A DNA stretch of 64,000 nt from Gordionus sp. m RMFG-2023 (taxonomy: Eukaryota; Nematomorpha; Gordioida; Chordodea; Parachordodidae). Location of the stretch: NCBI RefSeq assembly GCF_954871325.1, contig NC_088779.1, forward strand, positions 16,122,846-16,186,845, written 5' to 3'. Shown in pieces: positions 48,084-60,615 of this stretch; positions within the stretch are counted from its first letter, which is position 1; every line of letters starts with the position of its first letter. The notes under the pieces are model-generated. The model saw only the letters and a program-made list of their open reading frames with translations. It ran no database searches and had not been told where the DNA came from. Position numbers and translations under genes: made by a program.

Positions 48084-48759
48084 TGTGTGGTTTTCTTATA
48101 ACTTATTAGACTAGTTAATTATTATAGATTCGGTTAATTCCATTATATACTACTGGCAATTTTATTTATATAATCTATATTTCATAACAAAAATTATTTT
48201 ATATAAAAAAATTCCCTTATAAAATAAATCCTCTTTTTTACCTGAAAAATATTACATTTCTTTTTGATTAACAATCTTCGAAGCGTAAAAACATTATTAC
48301 TATTTTTCTTTAAAATAAAATACAAAAATATACAGATCTCAGGGGACCCCAATGAAAGATTTTACCTTCGCCAGCAGATTTCCCTGGAAATTTGCCGGTC
48401 TAATTTTTTAAGCATTCACTCTTCTCTTGGATGATATATATCCACCTTTTTTTTTATAAATATATATATATTTTTTTTTATAGTATCCATTTTAATATAT
48501 ATTTTTTAATCCTCTGTAAATTATATAATTTATTTTATAATATTTTTTTTTTAAATAATAAAAAAGTCGAATTAAAAAAAAAATAAATAAAAAAAATATC
48601 TTTGACCTCATTTCTTTTTCATAGAAAAATATAATATATCGTTAACATCATTTCTTTTTCATATAAAAATTCAATATCATCATTTCTTTTTCATATAAAA
48701 ATACAATATATCCTTGACATTATTGTAATAATAATTTAAATACACATAATACTACAACA
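48084..48759 (-). repeat. 3' LTR of the Gypsy fossil (with insertion)
   Basis: 676 bp, against 426 bp for its partner at 56605-57030. The excess is one block at about 48332-48590. The remainder matches the partner closely, including an internal array of ~40-bp units (tcatttctttttcatataaa). Confidence 0.9.
48332..48590 (+). mobile_element. ~260-bp insertion in the 3' LTR, A-rich end
   Basis: Absent from the other LTR. It begins acagatctcaggggacccc, ends in an A-rich run, and is flanked on both sides by aaaaatat-like sequence. This fits a short retroposed (SINE-like) insertion with a target duplication, but low complexity makes the duplication uncertain. Confidence 0.45.
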
Positions 48760-49206
48760 CGCCCCCTTAACAAAAATCCTGGGCAAAAATATATATATTT
48801 TTTATATCACTATGCAAAAAAAATTAATCAGCGTATAAGCATTCAATTAATGATTCCAATATATTTTTGTTTAACCCATATTTTTGTGTCTGTATTTCTT
48901 CTTTATCACTTCATATACTCAATCAGATCTTGATAATCATCCCAGTAATGTTTTTAGAAGGTAGATTCTAACGTTGCCATCCTCCTTTCTTTTAGGCGAT
49001 TTTCATAGTAACCGTCATAACTTGTTGTCCTCCTAACATAGTGTCGTTCCTCTTTTACGTTGGACATACGATGTACGTGGGTAGTGGTTGCTTCTTGATT
49101 ACTACGATTATTTACACCATTGAAACCATTGAAATCTACATCTTTATTAACCAGGAACTATCCTTAAATATTTTCTTTTTTTTACAATTTCCTCTTTCAA
49201 CCATTT

Positions 49207-52200
49207 CTATGCACTCTCTTCCGCAACTGATCCTCTGCCTGACACCTTCATTATTATCATCAAATTTACCCTATTTAATTTGTTTCCCAAATTTTCTATT
49301 AATACACCTTTCTCCCATTTTTTATTACTTCCATATAATCTAATCCACACTAACTGTCCTACAATATATTCCAATTCCCTTCTATCAATATCCTCAACAA
49401 CTACCTCAGCTTTACTGGGTATCAACATTCCAAAAACATCCTTACCTTCCGGCCTATCATTTTTTCTGCCGGAGACAATAATTACCCATCGCATTATTAT
49501 AATACAAATGCTTCACCCACATTTCTCCTTTTCCACTTTTGGTTTTCTTCAACCATCTTTAACCGTCGCTACCATCCGTTCCGCCTGTCCATTGGAACTG
49601 GGATGATACGGTGGCGTTAACACATGATATACACCCGTTTTTTCACAGAATCTCTTAAATTCTTCTCCGATAAAAGCTGGTCCACCATCCGATACTACAG
49701 TTTTCGGAATACCAAACTTCAACCATACTTTTTTAAAATGTTTAATCACAATATTCGCCGTTAACCCATGAATTTCTTCAAATTCTATCCATTTGGAGAA
49801 CGCATCTAGACTTAATATATACTTTTTTCCTTCATATTTGAAAAAATCAACATGAACCCTTTCTCCTGGTTCTACAACTTTTGGCCATGTACTATTTATA
49901 ACCCTACGGGGCATATCAGACCATGCATTACAAATCTCACATTCTTTTCCCAATTTATCAATATCCTTGTTCATTTTCGGCCACCATACGTACTCTCTTC
50001 TCCATTGTTTCATACGAGTAACTCCTTGATGAGCCGCATGTATAACATTCAAAACCTTTTCCCTCAATTTCCGGGGTATAACAGCTCGGGTTATCATCAT
50101 CTTTCCATGATCTTTTTCCCATTAGACATAATTTAACTACCGCTAATTCTCTATCTTTCCTTGTAAACCTTTGTATATCTTCCCATGTCGTTGGGCTACC
50201 CTTTATACTTCTCATTATCGTACGTACAAGACACTCTTTCCGATTATCAATTTTCAAAATCACCGATTCATCCAAACTTTCGCCCGCACCTAACCTTGAC
50301 AAAATATCAGGTAACTGGTTCTCTTTTCCCCTTCGATATTTTAAATCCAAATCAAAACTTCCTACTAACAATAACCATCGCTGAAGTCGAGGCGATAACA
50401 TCAACTCTTTGTTATCTTTCTTGAATAAATGGATCAACGGCTTATGATCTGTAAAAACAACAAACTTCCTACCTATAAGGTATTCGCGACATTTCGTAAA
50501 TCCAAAAATCACAGCTAAAGCATCCTGTTCTATCATTGAATATCGCTTTTCTACCTCTCGAAACACTCTCGAGAAAAATAAAACAGGTCTTTCCATTCCA
50601 TCTATCACATGCAACATTGTCCCACCTACTCCTCTATTACATGCATCTACAGCCAAAACTACTTCCAGATCACTATTAAAACATACTAGAATGGGCTCTT
50701 TCCCAATTCTCTCCTTTAACGTTCTGAACGCAATCTCTTGTTCATCTTTCGATTCAAAATGTACCCCTTTTCTTAATAATTCATATAAAGGCGCAGCTAT
50801 TTCCGCAAAACTCGATATAAATCGATGGTAATAATTTACCATTCCCAAAAACGACTGGACCTCTACTTTGCTGGTCGGCCTATTCAAATTCGCAATACTC
50901 AACAAATTCTTATCTAACGGTTTTACCTCCATTCCATTAATCCTATGACCCAAATACGTCACTTCAGTTACTCCCAACACACTCTTTTCACGACTCGCCT
51001 TTAATCCTTTATTTCGAATTCTAATAAATACTTCTTCTAGCCTATCATCATGTTGTTTCATCGTTATTCCTACAACCAAAACATCATTCATATAATAAAA
51101 AACACCCTTTAAACCTTGAAAAACAGCAGCCATTGTCCGTTGAAAAATAGGGGCTGATACAATTAACCCAAATGGTAATCGACAAAACGTAAACAAGCCC
51201 TGGAATGTCGTAATCGTCAACAACTTCCTAGTCGTTTTTGCCATCAGTAATTGCAAATATGCACACGAAAAATTAATCTTGGAAAAATATTTCCCCCTTT
51301 CAAACTGGCCAAAATTTCTTCTATTCGCGGTAACGGATATTTCACCTCTACCACCCAAGGATTCAAAGTCACCCTAAAATCTAATATAACCTCAATTTCC
51401 ATTGGACTTTCTAACAGGAACCAACGGAGTTGCCCATTCACTGTAAGCAATAGGACAAATAATTCCATCTCTCACCCAGTTGTCCAATTCTTTTTCCATT
51501 TCCGACCTCCATTCAAATGGAACTCTTCGCACCGGACAATACTGCGGTACAAAACCTTCCTTTAAACGGATATCAACTTCATAATCCACTAATCCTAATT
51601 TCTCCTCAAAAATTTTACTATAACTATTCATTAAAACTGCCACTGAAAGTCCAATTTTCCAAACTCGACAATTGTTCCTTTCCTTCCCCTCCATTAATCT
51701 CTTTTTCCTATTTTTTTCTTACAAATTTCGCCGGAAAATTCTGTAACACTGGTATGTCTTTCTTTTCATTATCCAGTTCCTTATACATTTCTTGAATAAT
51801 AATTTTCTCCTATATTTCTTCTGTTTTCGTGATTATTTTTATTTCATCATTATTTCGCTCAGTAATACATTTTCTACAAGGTATTTCTTTTTTTACCTCT
51901 CTAGGATTGTCATTTTTCATAATATTAACACTTTGCGACAACTCAGTATATCTTACCTTTCTTTTTTTAACTGGAACTATCCGCGTTTGAGTCATATTTT
52001 CTTTTTCAAATTCATATTTCCGATTACCCATCACACCATTTCCAATGATTTCATTTTTTACATGACATAATTCTCGATTTTCTATTTCATCGTTCTGAAC
52101 TTCAATCCTTTCATCTCGTTTAATTTCATTTGAAAAGATACCCCAAAAATTATTTAGTGGACCAATCTTAACAATCCATTCCCACCCCATAATCGTATCC

Positions 52201-52500
52201 ACTTTTTTATCAACAATCCACAAATTTAAATAATTAACTATACTATTTATCACAAACGGTACTTCAATTTTCGAAAACCTTTATTTCCGATCCGTCAAAC
52301 TGTTTAACTCTCATTTCTTCTTTAATTATATTATCCTCTGGTCAATATTCACAAAAATTTTCATAACCTACAATCGATATCGCAGCACCTGTATCCAATA
52401 GCATAGATATTTTTCTATTTCTTACAACTATTTCCACACGAGGACATTTATCCTTTTCACTTTTATTCTCTAATTTTAAAATAGGGATTAATTTCACCAT
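49207..52500 (-). pseudogene. pol region of the Gypsy fossil
   Basis: Protease, reverse transcriptase, RNase H and integrase domains are recognisable in that order by standard family motifs, including the integrase zinc-binding region and catalytic core near 50.1-49.5 kb. The domain order RT-RNaseH-integrase is diagnostic of Ty3/Gypsy. The region is split over several frames and is non-functional. Confidence 0.9.
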
Positions 52501-52559
52501 TTACCAAATACATTTTTTTTATCTACTAAATCTTTCTTAACTTCTACATCTCCATTCAC

Positions 52560-55242
52560 GGGTAATTCCATACCAAATCGATAACTTTTCGGCTCGACCT
52601 TTTTAATTTCGATAAAATTTTGTATACTGAGAGAATATCATTAGAAAGCATCGAATCCAAAATTTTAGCCTCCTAGTACTCATAGTTCCTGAGATATCAA
52701 TGGTCAAAAGTGCCAAAAATGACGTTTTTTCGAAAAATGCGATTTTTTAAAATTGAGATAAGTTAAAAAATAATGATTTTAAAAATATAAGTTATATGTC
52801 AATTTATAACTCTATTAAGGGCCTTTTATTGAATATTAAAAATTTTTTCAAAATAATATTGTTGCGGTTTTTATTTAAGTTATAAATTTTAAACATGAAA
52901 ACTCCAAGTGTTTCGCTTTCCAAATTTTTTTGAATTTAATATTTTCTTATTCTCTAACCTTATATCTATTCATAAAAAAAATTTAAACTTGGGACAGCCA
53001 TGGGTTTTTTAGTTTTTAGTTATTGCGATTTAAAAAATTAAAAAATAAATATTATTTTCAAAAATAGATGGCGCTCCTTTATAAAATTACGCGTTTTGTT
53101 AAAATTATTATTTTTTTTAAACTTTTTTCCATTTTAAACATAAATAATAAGGTTTTCCAGCATTAATAATTTAAAATTTCGTAAAATTATTTTATTAATT
53201 TGTAAATATAATAGATAAATAAAAATTCATGAAAGATATTACTTAATTAATAAATTCGTCTGAAGATTGAGAAATAGTCTCCAGAGTTGTTCTATCTACC
53301 GAAACCCATTGTTTAAACGTAATAAGAGCTATATCATTTTTTATAAATAATTTTTCAATGCGTTCTTTTAAGAGTGTCGAGCCAGGACACTCGCTACAGT
53401 CACCAAAATAACAGGTTGGTAATGGGGGGTTGCAAATCATTCTGCCTATAACATCTCTATAAGTTGTTAATATATCCTCACCATTTTTAGTCAATGTTGC
53501 TAATTCACAGCCTAAAATCATTAGTTTAATATTCTGGTGTATGCTACAAACGCATACACTATGTGTTCCGCTAGCCCCTGCCAATATGCAATTTTTTGGT
53601 CTTAAGCTTGCGAATTTCGAAAATCCAATTGTTATGCTTGAATTACTCTTCTTAAAATGACTATATAATTCTTTTAAATTATTAAGAACTAGCCTTTTTT
53701 GAGCGTTCACTCGTTCCCCCTTTTCAATGATAGATATGCAATCTTTTTTTCCTGGTAATACCCTACTAACTTCATCACTGCAAAAAAAACTTTTAACAAT
53801 ATCAACTGTTTTTTGATTGAGATATTTTGCAGGTTTTCAATTTGGAGTTGAAAGAATCCCCTTTTCTTCTAAAATGATTTTGGAATTATATGCCATATAT
53901 GTAGCGTTGAATTCCGTTTTTATTTTATTTGCACTCCAATTAGGAGGCAGAATGGTCAGCAATTGATATTTTTTATTTTTAGATAAATTAGGATAATGTA
54001 ATTTCATATTGTTGAGTATATCATTATTGTCTTTTGTGTCCAATTCTGGATTGTTAATTATTATATCTGAAAGAGCTTTTGATATTTTTGCTATCTTTTT
54101 TTTGGATTTTCAGTTAGTTTTTTTTTTTTAATAGGAGATATTCCAATTTCGTTTAAGGTTAAATTGATTGTATTTGATGCGGATGCTGTGGGGATATTAT
54201 TTACATATTCGCTATCAGAATTTATATTTTCAATATTTTTTGTGATAAACGCTTACGACATTTATCACAAATATAGTGTTCCGCCTCAATGTTTGGATAT
54301 TGTGTCATCCACATCGTGACTTTACGCAGGTTCTTTTTACAATTAAAGTGTTTAGATTCTTTAAAAGGATTTGCACATTTATATTTATACATTATAAATA
54401 ATTTTAAGAAAAAATTAATATTGAAATATTTGTAAAATAAAAATTAATTAATATCAAGGCAGGTGCATGAAAACTTGTTATTATCTTTCAAAAATTAATA
54501 ATATTTTCTTATATAGGAATTGTAATAATCTTTTTAGGAAATTAATCATTTATTATAAAAACTAATAATTTTTACAAGTTATCAATAAAGTAATATAATA
54601 AGTAAATCTATCAATTGATCTAAATAATATATTTTCATAATATTAATGCTGGAAAATCTTATTATTTATGGTTAAAATGGAAAAAAGTTTTAAAAAAATA
54701 ATAATTTTAACAAAACGCGTAATTTTATAAATGAGCGCCATCTATTTTTGAAAATAATATTTATTTTTTGATTTTTTAAATCGCAATAACTAAAAAACCC
54801 ATGGCTGTCCCAAGTTTAAATTTTTTTTATGAATAGATATAAGGCTAGAGAATAAGAAAATATTAAATTCAAAAAAATTTGGAAAGTGAAACACTTGGAG
54901 TTTTTATGTTTAAATGTTATAACTTAAATATAAACCGCAACAATATTATTTTGAAAAAAATTTTAATATTCAATAAAAGGTCCTTAATAGAGTTATAAAT
55001 TGACATATAACTTATATTTTTAAAATCATTATTTTTTAACTTATTTTAATTTTAAAAAATCGCATTTTTCGAAAAAACGTCATTTTTGGCACTTTTGACC
55101 ATTGATATCTCAGGAACTATGAGTACTAGGAGGCTAAAATTTTGGATTCGATGCTTTCTAATGATATTCTCTTAGTATACAAAATTTTATCGAAATTAAA
55201 AAGGTCGAGCCGAAAAGTTATCGATTTGGTATGGAATTACCC
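52560..55242 (-). mobile_element. Sola-like DNA transposon with ~600-bp inverted termini
   Basis: Ends GGGTAATTCCATACC / inverted copy, with the 4-bp duplication TCAC (52556-52559 and 55243-55246). The inverted arms are about 605 bp (52560-53167 and 54640-55242) and nearly identical, so the insertion is young. The 2,683-bp element carries the N-terminal half of a putative transposase. The 4-bp duplication and GGG/CCC ends suggest the Sola group, but the catalytic domain that would settle it is absent. It is inserted in the Gypsy fossil between gag and protease. Confidence 0.8.
53243..54392 (-). pseudogene. Truncated transposase-like protein of the Sola-like element
   Basis: Begins at 54392 with MYKYKCANPFKESKHFNC, with a Cys-rich zinc-binding N-terminus continuing YICDKCRKRL. 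A middle part (53837-54043) ends in an in-frame TGA. It is followed in the same frame by VKSFFCSDEVSRVLPGKKD, ERVNAQKRLVLNNLKELY, IGFSKFASLRPKNC, GASGTHSVCVCSIHQNIKLM and NPPLPTCYFGDCSECPG. These blocks belong to a protein group common in invertebrate genomes as TE-derived predicted proteins. A frame change is also needed between about 54050 and 54250. The protein stops at EFIN (53243), before any visible DDE domain. Either the rest was deleted or the element is non-autonomous. Confidence 0.75.
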
Positions 55243-55309
55243 TCACACGAAATTTCATTTCATTCTTTAATGTAATACTCTCCATTTTATTACTTTCGTT
55301 ATCATTTAG

Positions 55310-56033
55310 TCACCTCTCTCGACATTCTATAGCACTATGTCCTTCCTTTCTGCATTTAAAACACATAACTTCAACTTTACCTTCTTTCAAAATATCATTA
55401 TTTTGTATCATTCTTACATTAGATGCCGGTGCTATGTATTTCACTGCCGAAAATGCTTCCCCATTTATCGGTTCTCTTACATAACAATTCTCTTTAGCAT
55501 GTCCCATTTTTCCACATCTTTCACATTGAAATGTTCTTTGATTATTTCCAATAATACGATACGTCGGAACATAACATTTTTCACTACTATGTCCAACTCC
55601 TCCACATCTATTACATTTAATCGGTTCCTTGTTATACATGCACCGTTCTGAACACAATTTCTACTTATATGCCCCAATTCTTCACATGAATAACATTTTA
55701 CATATTCATCTTTGGACGATTAAATCTATTTCGGGAAAAATTTTCTTTTTCCCAATTTTCCTTTTCATTTCTCTGCAAGTTCATTGATGTATTATACTCT
55801 TTAAAATGATCGTATTCCTTATCATTTCTTTGATCATCTCTTTTGAAATCCCTTTCATTAAATCTTCTCTCACAACTTTCTCCATGACTACAATAATTTC
55901 GTTTATTATCTCTCATTCCATTTTCATCTTTAATCTCTATTTCTCTTTTATTATCAATATCTTTTCGTTCCTCTCCCGATCTCATAATATTGATACTTTT
56001 CCTCATTCCTTCTATCATATTTTTATTTAACAT
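55310..56033 (-). pseudogene. gag region of the Gypsy fossil (zinc knuckles)
   Basis: At least three CX2CX4HX4C-type zinc knuckles follow a charged Arg/Asn/Glu-rich segment, typical of the nucleocapsid part of gag. It is broken, and is separated from the pol region by the inserted DNA transposon. Confidence 0.85.
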
Positions 56034-56604
56034 TTTCCATATTTAACTCTTTAAATTTAACATCTCTTCTGTAGTTCTTTCATTTTCATTAAAGTTTTTT
56101 ACTTCCCTTTCATTTTTTCCTTTTTCAATTTCATTATTTTTATTTAAATTTTCTTCATAATTTTTATTCTATCTCTTTCTATAACTCTTTTTATTTTTTT
56201 CCGATGTAACATAATACCAATTATCCATAAACATATCACTACTACAGCTATAATACAATTATTTCTCTGTGGAACCATTTCCACATACTTTTGAGTTTTT
56301 ATACTTCTTTTATAATTAAACATTTATTCTTTATTCACAAATTTATAAAAAATTTATTAAAACTTTTATTATAAATATTTTAACATTGCTAAAAGTTAGA
56401 CAATATATTAAACCTAATATAATTAATAATATCAAAATTATATAAATGCACATCATTTTATATATTCCAAAAAATTTTTTACCTTTTATCTTTAAAAATT
56501 TTTTTTCTTTTTCTACCGTGATAGTATATTTTATTAGTACACTGCGTCCACTCTTACCCAGATATCTTGTCCGTTGGTTGAATAAAAATTAAACGGCACC
56601 ACAT

Positions 56605-57030
56605 TGGGTGGTTTTCTTATAACTTATTAGACTAGTTAATTATTATAGATTCGGTTAATTCCACTATATACTACTGACAATTTTATTTATATAATCTATA
56701 TTTCATAACAAAAATTATTTTATATAAAAAAATTCCCTTATAAAAAAAATCCTCTTTTTACGCGAAAAAAATTAACTTAAAAAAACATTTCTTTTTAATT
56801 AACAATCTTCGAAGCCTAAAAACATTATTATTATTTTTCTTTTAAATAAAATACAAAAATTTCTTTGACCTCATTTCTTTTTCATATAAAAATATAATAT
56901 ATCGTTAACATCATTTCTTTTTCATATAAAAATTCAATATATCTTTAACATCATTTCTTTTTCTTATAAAAATACAATATATCCTTGACATTATTGTAAT
57001 AATAATTTAAATACACATAATACTACAACA
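56605..57030 (-). repeat. 5' LTR of the Gypsy fossil
   Basis: 426 bp. Matches 48084-48759 apart from the extra block in the latter. It is followed on the minus strand by a short tggtgccg stretch that may be the primer-binding site (inference). Confidence 0.88.
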
Positions 57031-57240
57031 TTTTTTAACCACATATAAATAATATAATTTAATATGTTTAACAAAATCTGTGTTGAATCCTTTATCACTA
57101 TTTTTGTTTATACAAGTTTTATATTCAGCCTGTACATTGTCTTTGTTAAGTTTTATTTTAAAATAATTTCTATCTAAAATTTTAAGATTGGGGAACTTAT
57201 TAATTTAAATTTCACTATCTTCTTCTTCACTACTATGAGT
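57031..57240 (-). pseudogene. Possible N-terminal remnant of the interrupted hAT gene
   Basis: On the minus strand the frame reads NLKILDRNYFKIKLNKDN then VQAEYKTCINKNSDKGFNTDF then VKHIKLYYLYVV, ending at the LTR boundary. The spacing of Cys and His resembles a worn BED finger. The adjoining sequence on the far side of the LTR element (48083 leftward) could continue it. Weak evidence. Confidence 0.35.
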
Positions 57241-58259
57241 GTATTATCCTACAAATAATAAATATTATACATAAAATTGGTAATGATATTCTATTGAGTT
57301 ACATTTACATATAAAATATAATCTTTACTTATTTCGTTTTGGTGTTGTTATTTTTTATCTATCTACCTTAATATGAGTTTTAAATTTTTTTTCCAGCTAG
57401 TTTTGGTTATAAATATATTTAAAATATGGCAGAAAAAAATAAGAATTAATACAAGATTCTAGAAGAAAATATGATATATACTGTGATATGTAAAATTTTA
57501 AATATGAATATTAAAAAGTATCTGTATCTACAACAATTATTCCAATATCTTCGATATTTATTTAACGATAAACTTAACTCAACAATTTTTTAATATTATC
57601 AATTAGCATGGGTGGATGTTTAAACCTACAAATCAACATCTAATTATAACCCCCTCCCTTATCTTTATATCATATCTTTTTAAAATTTCACTGTATTTGT
57701 AGAAAAAGAATTACATGAATGCTTAACCCGCCAACAATTCTCATTAGATATTAATCTACGTTAAGTTATTATATCTCATAGCAAAACAAAATGTTTCTCC
57801 TTTTGAAATCAATTGAAAATTCGAACAAACACACATACACCCCCCCCCCCACCCCCTTCAATCTTTACTTATATAAATTATTGATATTAAATTCACCGAA
57901 TCTCTTTTTTTAATATTATTTTAATCGTCACAAATCATTTTACAAATTAAATATAAAGCCATTTATAATATTACCTGAATCCTTTATCTAAATTATATTT
58001 TTCCTTTAAAAATGAAAAAACTTAATATATTTTTATGCTAGATGTAATAATCTTTTACAAACATTAGATTTTCGATAAAATTTTTCTGTGATATCTTAAT
58101 TATTAGAATGATATTATTGTATATAAAAACAAAATACTATTTAAAAAAAACAAATAACACAAGTATATCAAAAATTATTTAAAAAAATATCAATAACACA
58201 AGTATTCAAAAATTATTTTAAAAAATTAATTTATCTTAAAACATTAAATTCAAATGATA
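57241..58259. other. No recognisable gene
   Basis: AT-rich spacer with a poly-C tract (57840-57857). No coding or structural feature supported. Confidence 0.5.
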
Positions 58260-60615
58260 CTAGTTATTTTGATATTCCCAAACAACCTCCACATTCTTTC
58301 AATAAGCTTTTGACAGATAAAAAAAGGCCAAGCTTATTGAAAATAAAATAAACTTATGCAATGTAAATTCAGCTATCAACATAGCCTGTTCAAGTGATAC
58401 TATGGCCCCCAATAATGATATAACTCTCACTGCCATGCAATCTAAACATCCTCAAGATTTTTCACAAATCATTTTTCCACCATCTAATAATCCCATTCTA
58501 CTAACCGAGATGGAAATATTGGAAGCAATAAAGTCATTCATAAAGAAGGCATCGATGGCTTTTGAGCTATTTATCTCCAAGATATAATTAAACCAACTTT
58601 ACCCCATTTTTAAATATAATTACACAATTCACCATATTGCTCAATCATATCTTTCATAATAATATACCTAATCCCATTCAGCCCATCATTTTTGGAGCCC
58701 GCTTAATATCCTTAAATAAAACCAATGGGGACATCAGACCTGTTGCAATAAAGCCACTCTTCAGGCGAATCATTTCCAAAAATAATTTTCTCCCGTATAA
58801 AATCTAATCTATTCAATCTACTACAACCAAACCGTTGGATTTAATGTTCCTGGAGGATGTGAGGCTGCATCCAACTCGATCCTCCATAATACACATGATC
58901 AATGCATTTTCAAAATCGACCTTCATAATGCCTTCAATTCACTTAGGAGTGAACATTTTATACCATATTTTTGTGAAACTTTCCCAGATTATACAACATA
59001 CATCGCTGCATGTTACAACCAACCCACCTTTTTAAAATAGGGCATCCAACAAGGAGACCCTTTAGGTCCGGCATTATTCTGCTAAGGCATTCAATTAATT
59101 ATAAAAGAGATCTCTTCCAATTGTGATCTTAAATTAAATGTATGGTACCTAGACGATGGCACACTAGCAGGCCCTTATAGCGAAATCATAAAAAATTCCA
59201 TCAATTATAAATAACTTAGCCCCTATTACAGGACTGTTACTAAACTCTCATAAGTGTGAATTTTATTCCCCTTCTAAATCGGACTGTTAACCCGAAAATT
59301 TTATTTAATGGACAAAGCCAACTTTACCCATTTATATTCACTCATAGGAGGGGAAAATGCTATATTTCATTTTAGAGATGAATTCCTTGCTAAATTTAAT
59401 AGAATGAAAAATATTTTAAAATATTTACCTGCTCATCAGGTTTATATTTACTGAGAAATTTTCTATTCATTCCAAAAATTTTCCATGCCTTTCGTTCATT
59501 TACAATTTTTACATCCCCTAAAGTATTATTGGACCTCGAAGTCAACTTAAAAAATACTCTCGAATCCATATTAAATATCAAATTTTCATCATTCTCCTGG
59601 ATGCAAGCCACCCTTTCACCAAAGCTAGGTGGTATAGGTATATAATCCCCCATATCCCTAAGTATTTCAGCTTTTTTATCCTCAGTTGCTAAATTTCGAC
59701 ACACACTGGGAGACTTGGATATCGATCCACATCGTACGGCAGCACTAGACCTCTGGAGCAAAAATGCCCCAAATCGCTCATATTCAGATTCACTAAAAGA
59801 GACTGGAATTTTCCATAGATACAATATTGCGTTGATTACTTACACTTCAAAGCTGTTCAAAGAAGATCTCCATCGCTCTTTCTCCACCTAAACTCTAACC
59901 CAATTATACATATGACAATAATATGACTCCTTTGCCAGATCCAATAATTCCAACTTCACCCATATGCCATCTAGGATGTGAATGGTTAGAAACTGTACCT
60001 AGTTCTAATCTAGGCTTGATTAACCAACGAAGAACTCAGAATAGCCTTAGGTCTTCCCTTAGGAAGTTAAATCGTAACACCTACATCATGCATCCTAAGT
60101 GAAACCCACATCGATAGTTTAGGACACCACCCCTTTCACTGTCGTTTCTCAAAAGGCAGATTACCCAGACACCATGGTATCAATTCAATCATCAACAGAA
60201 CCTTGAAATCCTCATATATTCCCTCTACCCTACCATCCGGCCTCAGCCCCGATAATCAAACCAGACCAAATGATATGACGTTAGTCCCTTGGAACCAAGG
60301 TCAACCTCTCGCCTGGGATTATACTTGCGTGGATCGTTTTGCCAGATCTTTTTCTTCCAACTCTATCACGAAAGCCGAAAACACAAAAACAAACAAATAT
60401 AGCAACCTAATAAGGTTTTGTTTATTCCGGTCAGATACCTGTGAATCATTTGGACCCCAAGCCCAAAAATTATTCAAAACAATAGGGCAAAGGTACATTA
60501 ATCACAGGTGATCCAAAAGAAGGCCTCTACCTCCGACAAAGAATATCAACTGAAATCTGTCGTTCTAACTGCATATCCACACATGGGTCATTAAGCCCCA
60601 TCGATCATACCTAAT
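58260..60615 (+). pseudogene. LINE (non-LTR retrotransposon) reverse transcriptase ORF, heavily decayed
   Basis: Successive segments match one LINE ORF in order: CSSDTMAPNNDITLTAMQSK (58392), LLTEMEILEAIKSF (58500), a fingers segment with VGFNVPGGCEAAS and CIFKIDLHNAFNSL (58833), the palm GIQQGDPLGPALFC...WYLDDGTLAG (59040-59170) and LLLNSHKCEFYS. Then come QATLSPKLGGIGI...ISAFLSS (59610) and a C-terminal block with RPNDMTLVPWNQGQPLAWDY then TCVDRFARSFSSN (60262-60360). The catalytic LDD is intact. At least eight stops or frame changes are spread over 2.3 kb. No 5' end, endonuclease or poly-A tail is evident. Open frames on the opposite strand (e.g. 59396-59824) are shadows. Confidence 0.88.

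Larger units (their letters stand above)
48084..57030 (-). mobile_element. Ty3/Gypsy LTR retrotransposon fossil
   Basis: An 8.9-kb element on the minus strand bounded by two LTRs, with a T-tract target duplication of about six bases (48078-48083 / 57031-57036). Parts in order on the minus strand: gag with zinc knuckles (about 56033-55310), protease (about 52.5-52.3 kb), reverse transcriptase (about 51.7-50.9 kb), RNase H (about 50.6-50.3 kb), integrase (about 50.1-49.5 kb) and a C-terminal tail (to about 49.2 kb). A 2.7-kb DNA transposon sits between gag and protease. The element is broken, with roughly eight to ten breaks. The aligned parts of the LTRs differ by a few percent, so it is of moderate age and older than the insertion it carries. 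Confidence 0.93.

Noticed and set aside
49041-49606. Plus-strand open frames overlapping the Gypsy region (also 49852-50136, 51251-52070, 55337-55651)
   Set aside because: These are antisense shadows of the minus-strand retrotransposon coding regions.
59396-59824. 142-codon open frame on the minus strand
   Set aside because: The plus strand of the same stretch encodes the decayed LINE segments (QATLSPKLGGIGI...), so the minus frame is a shadow.
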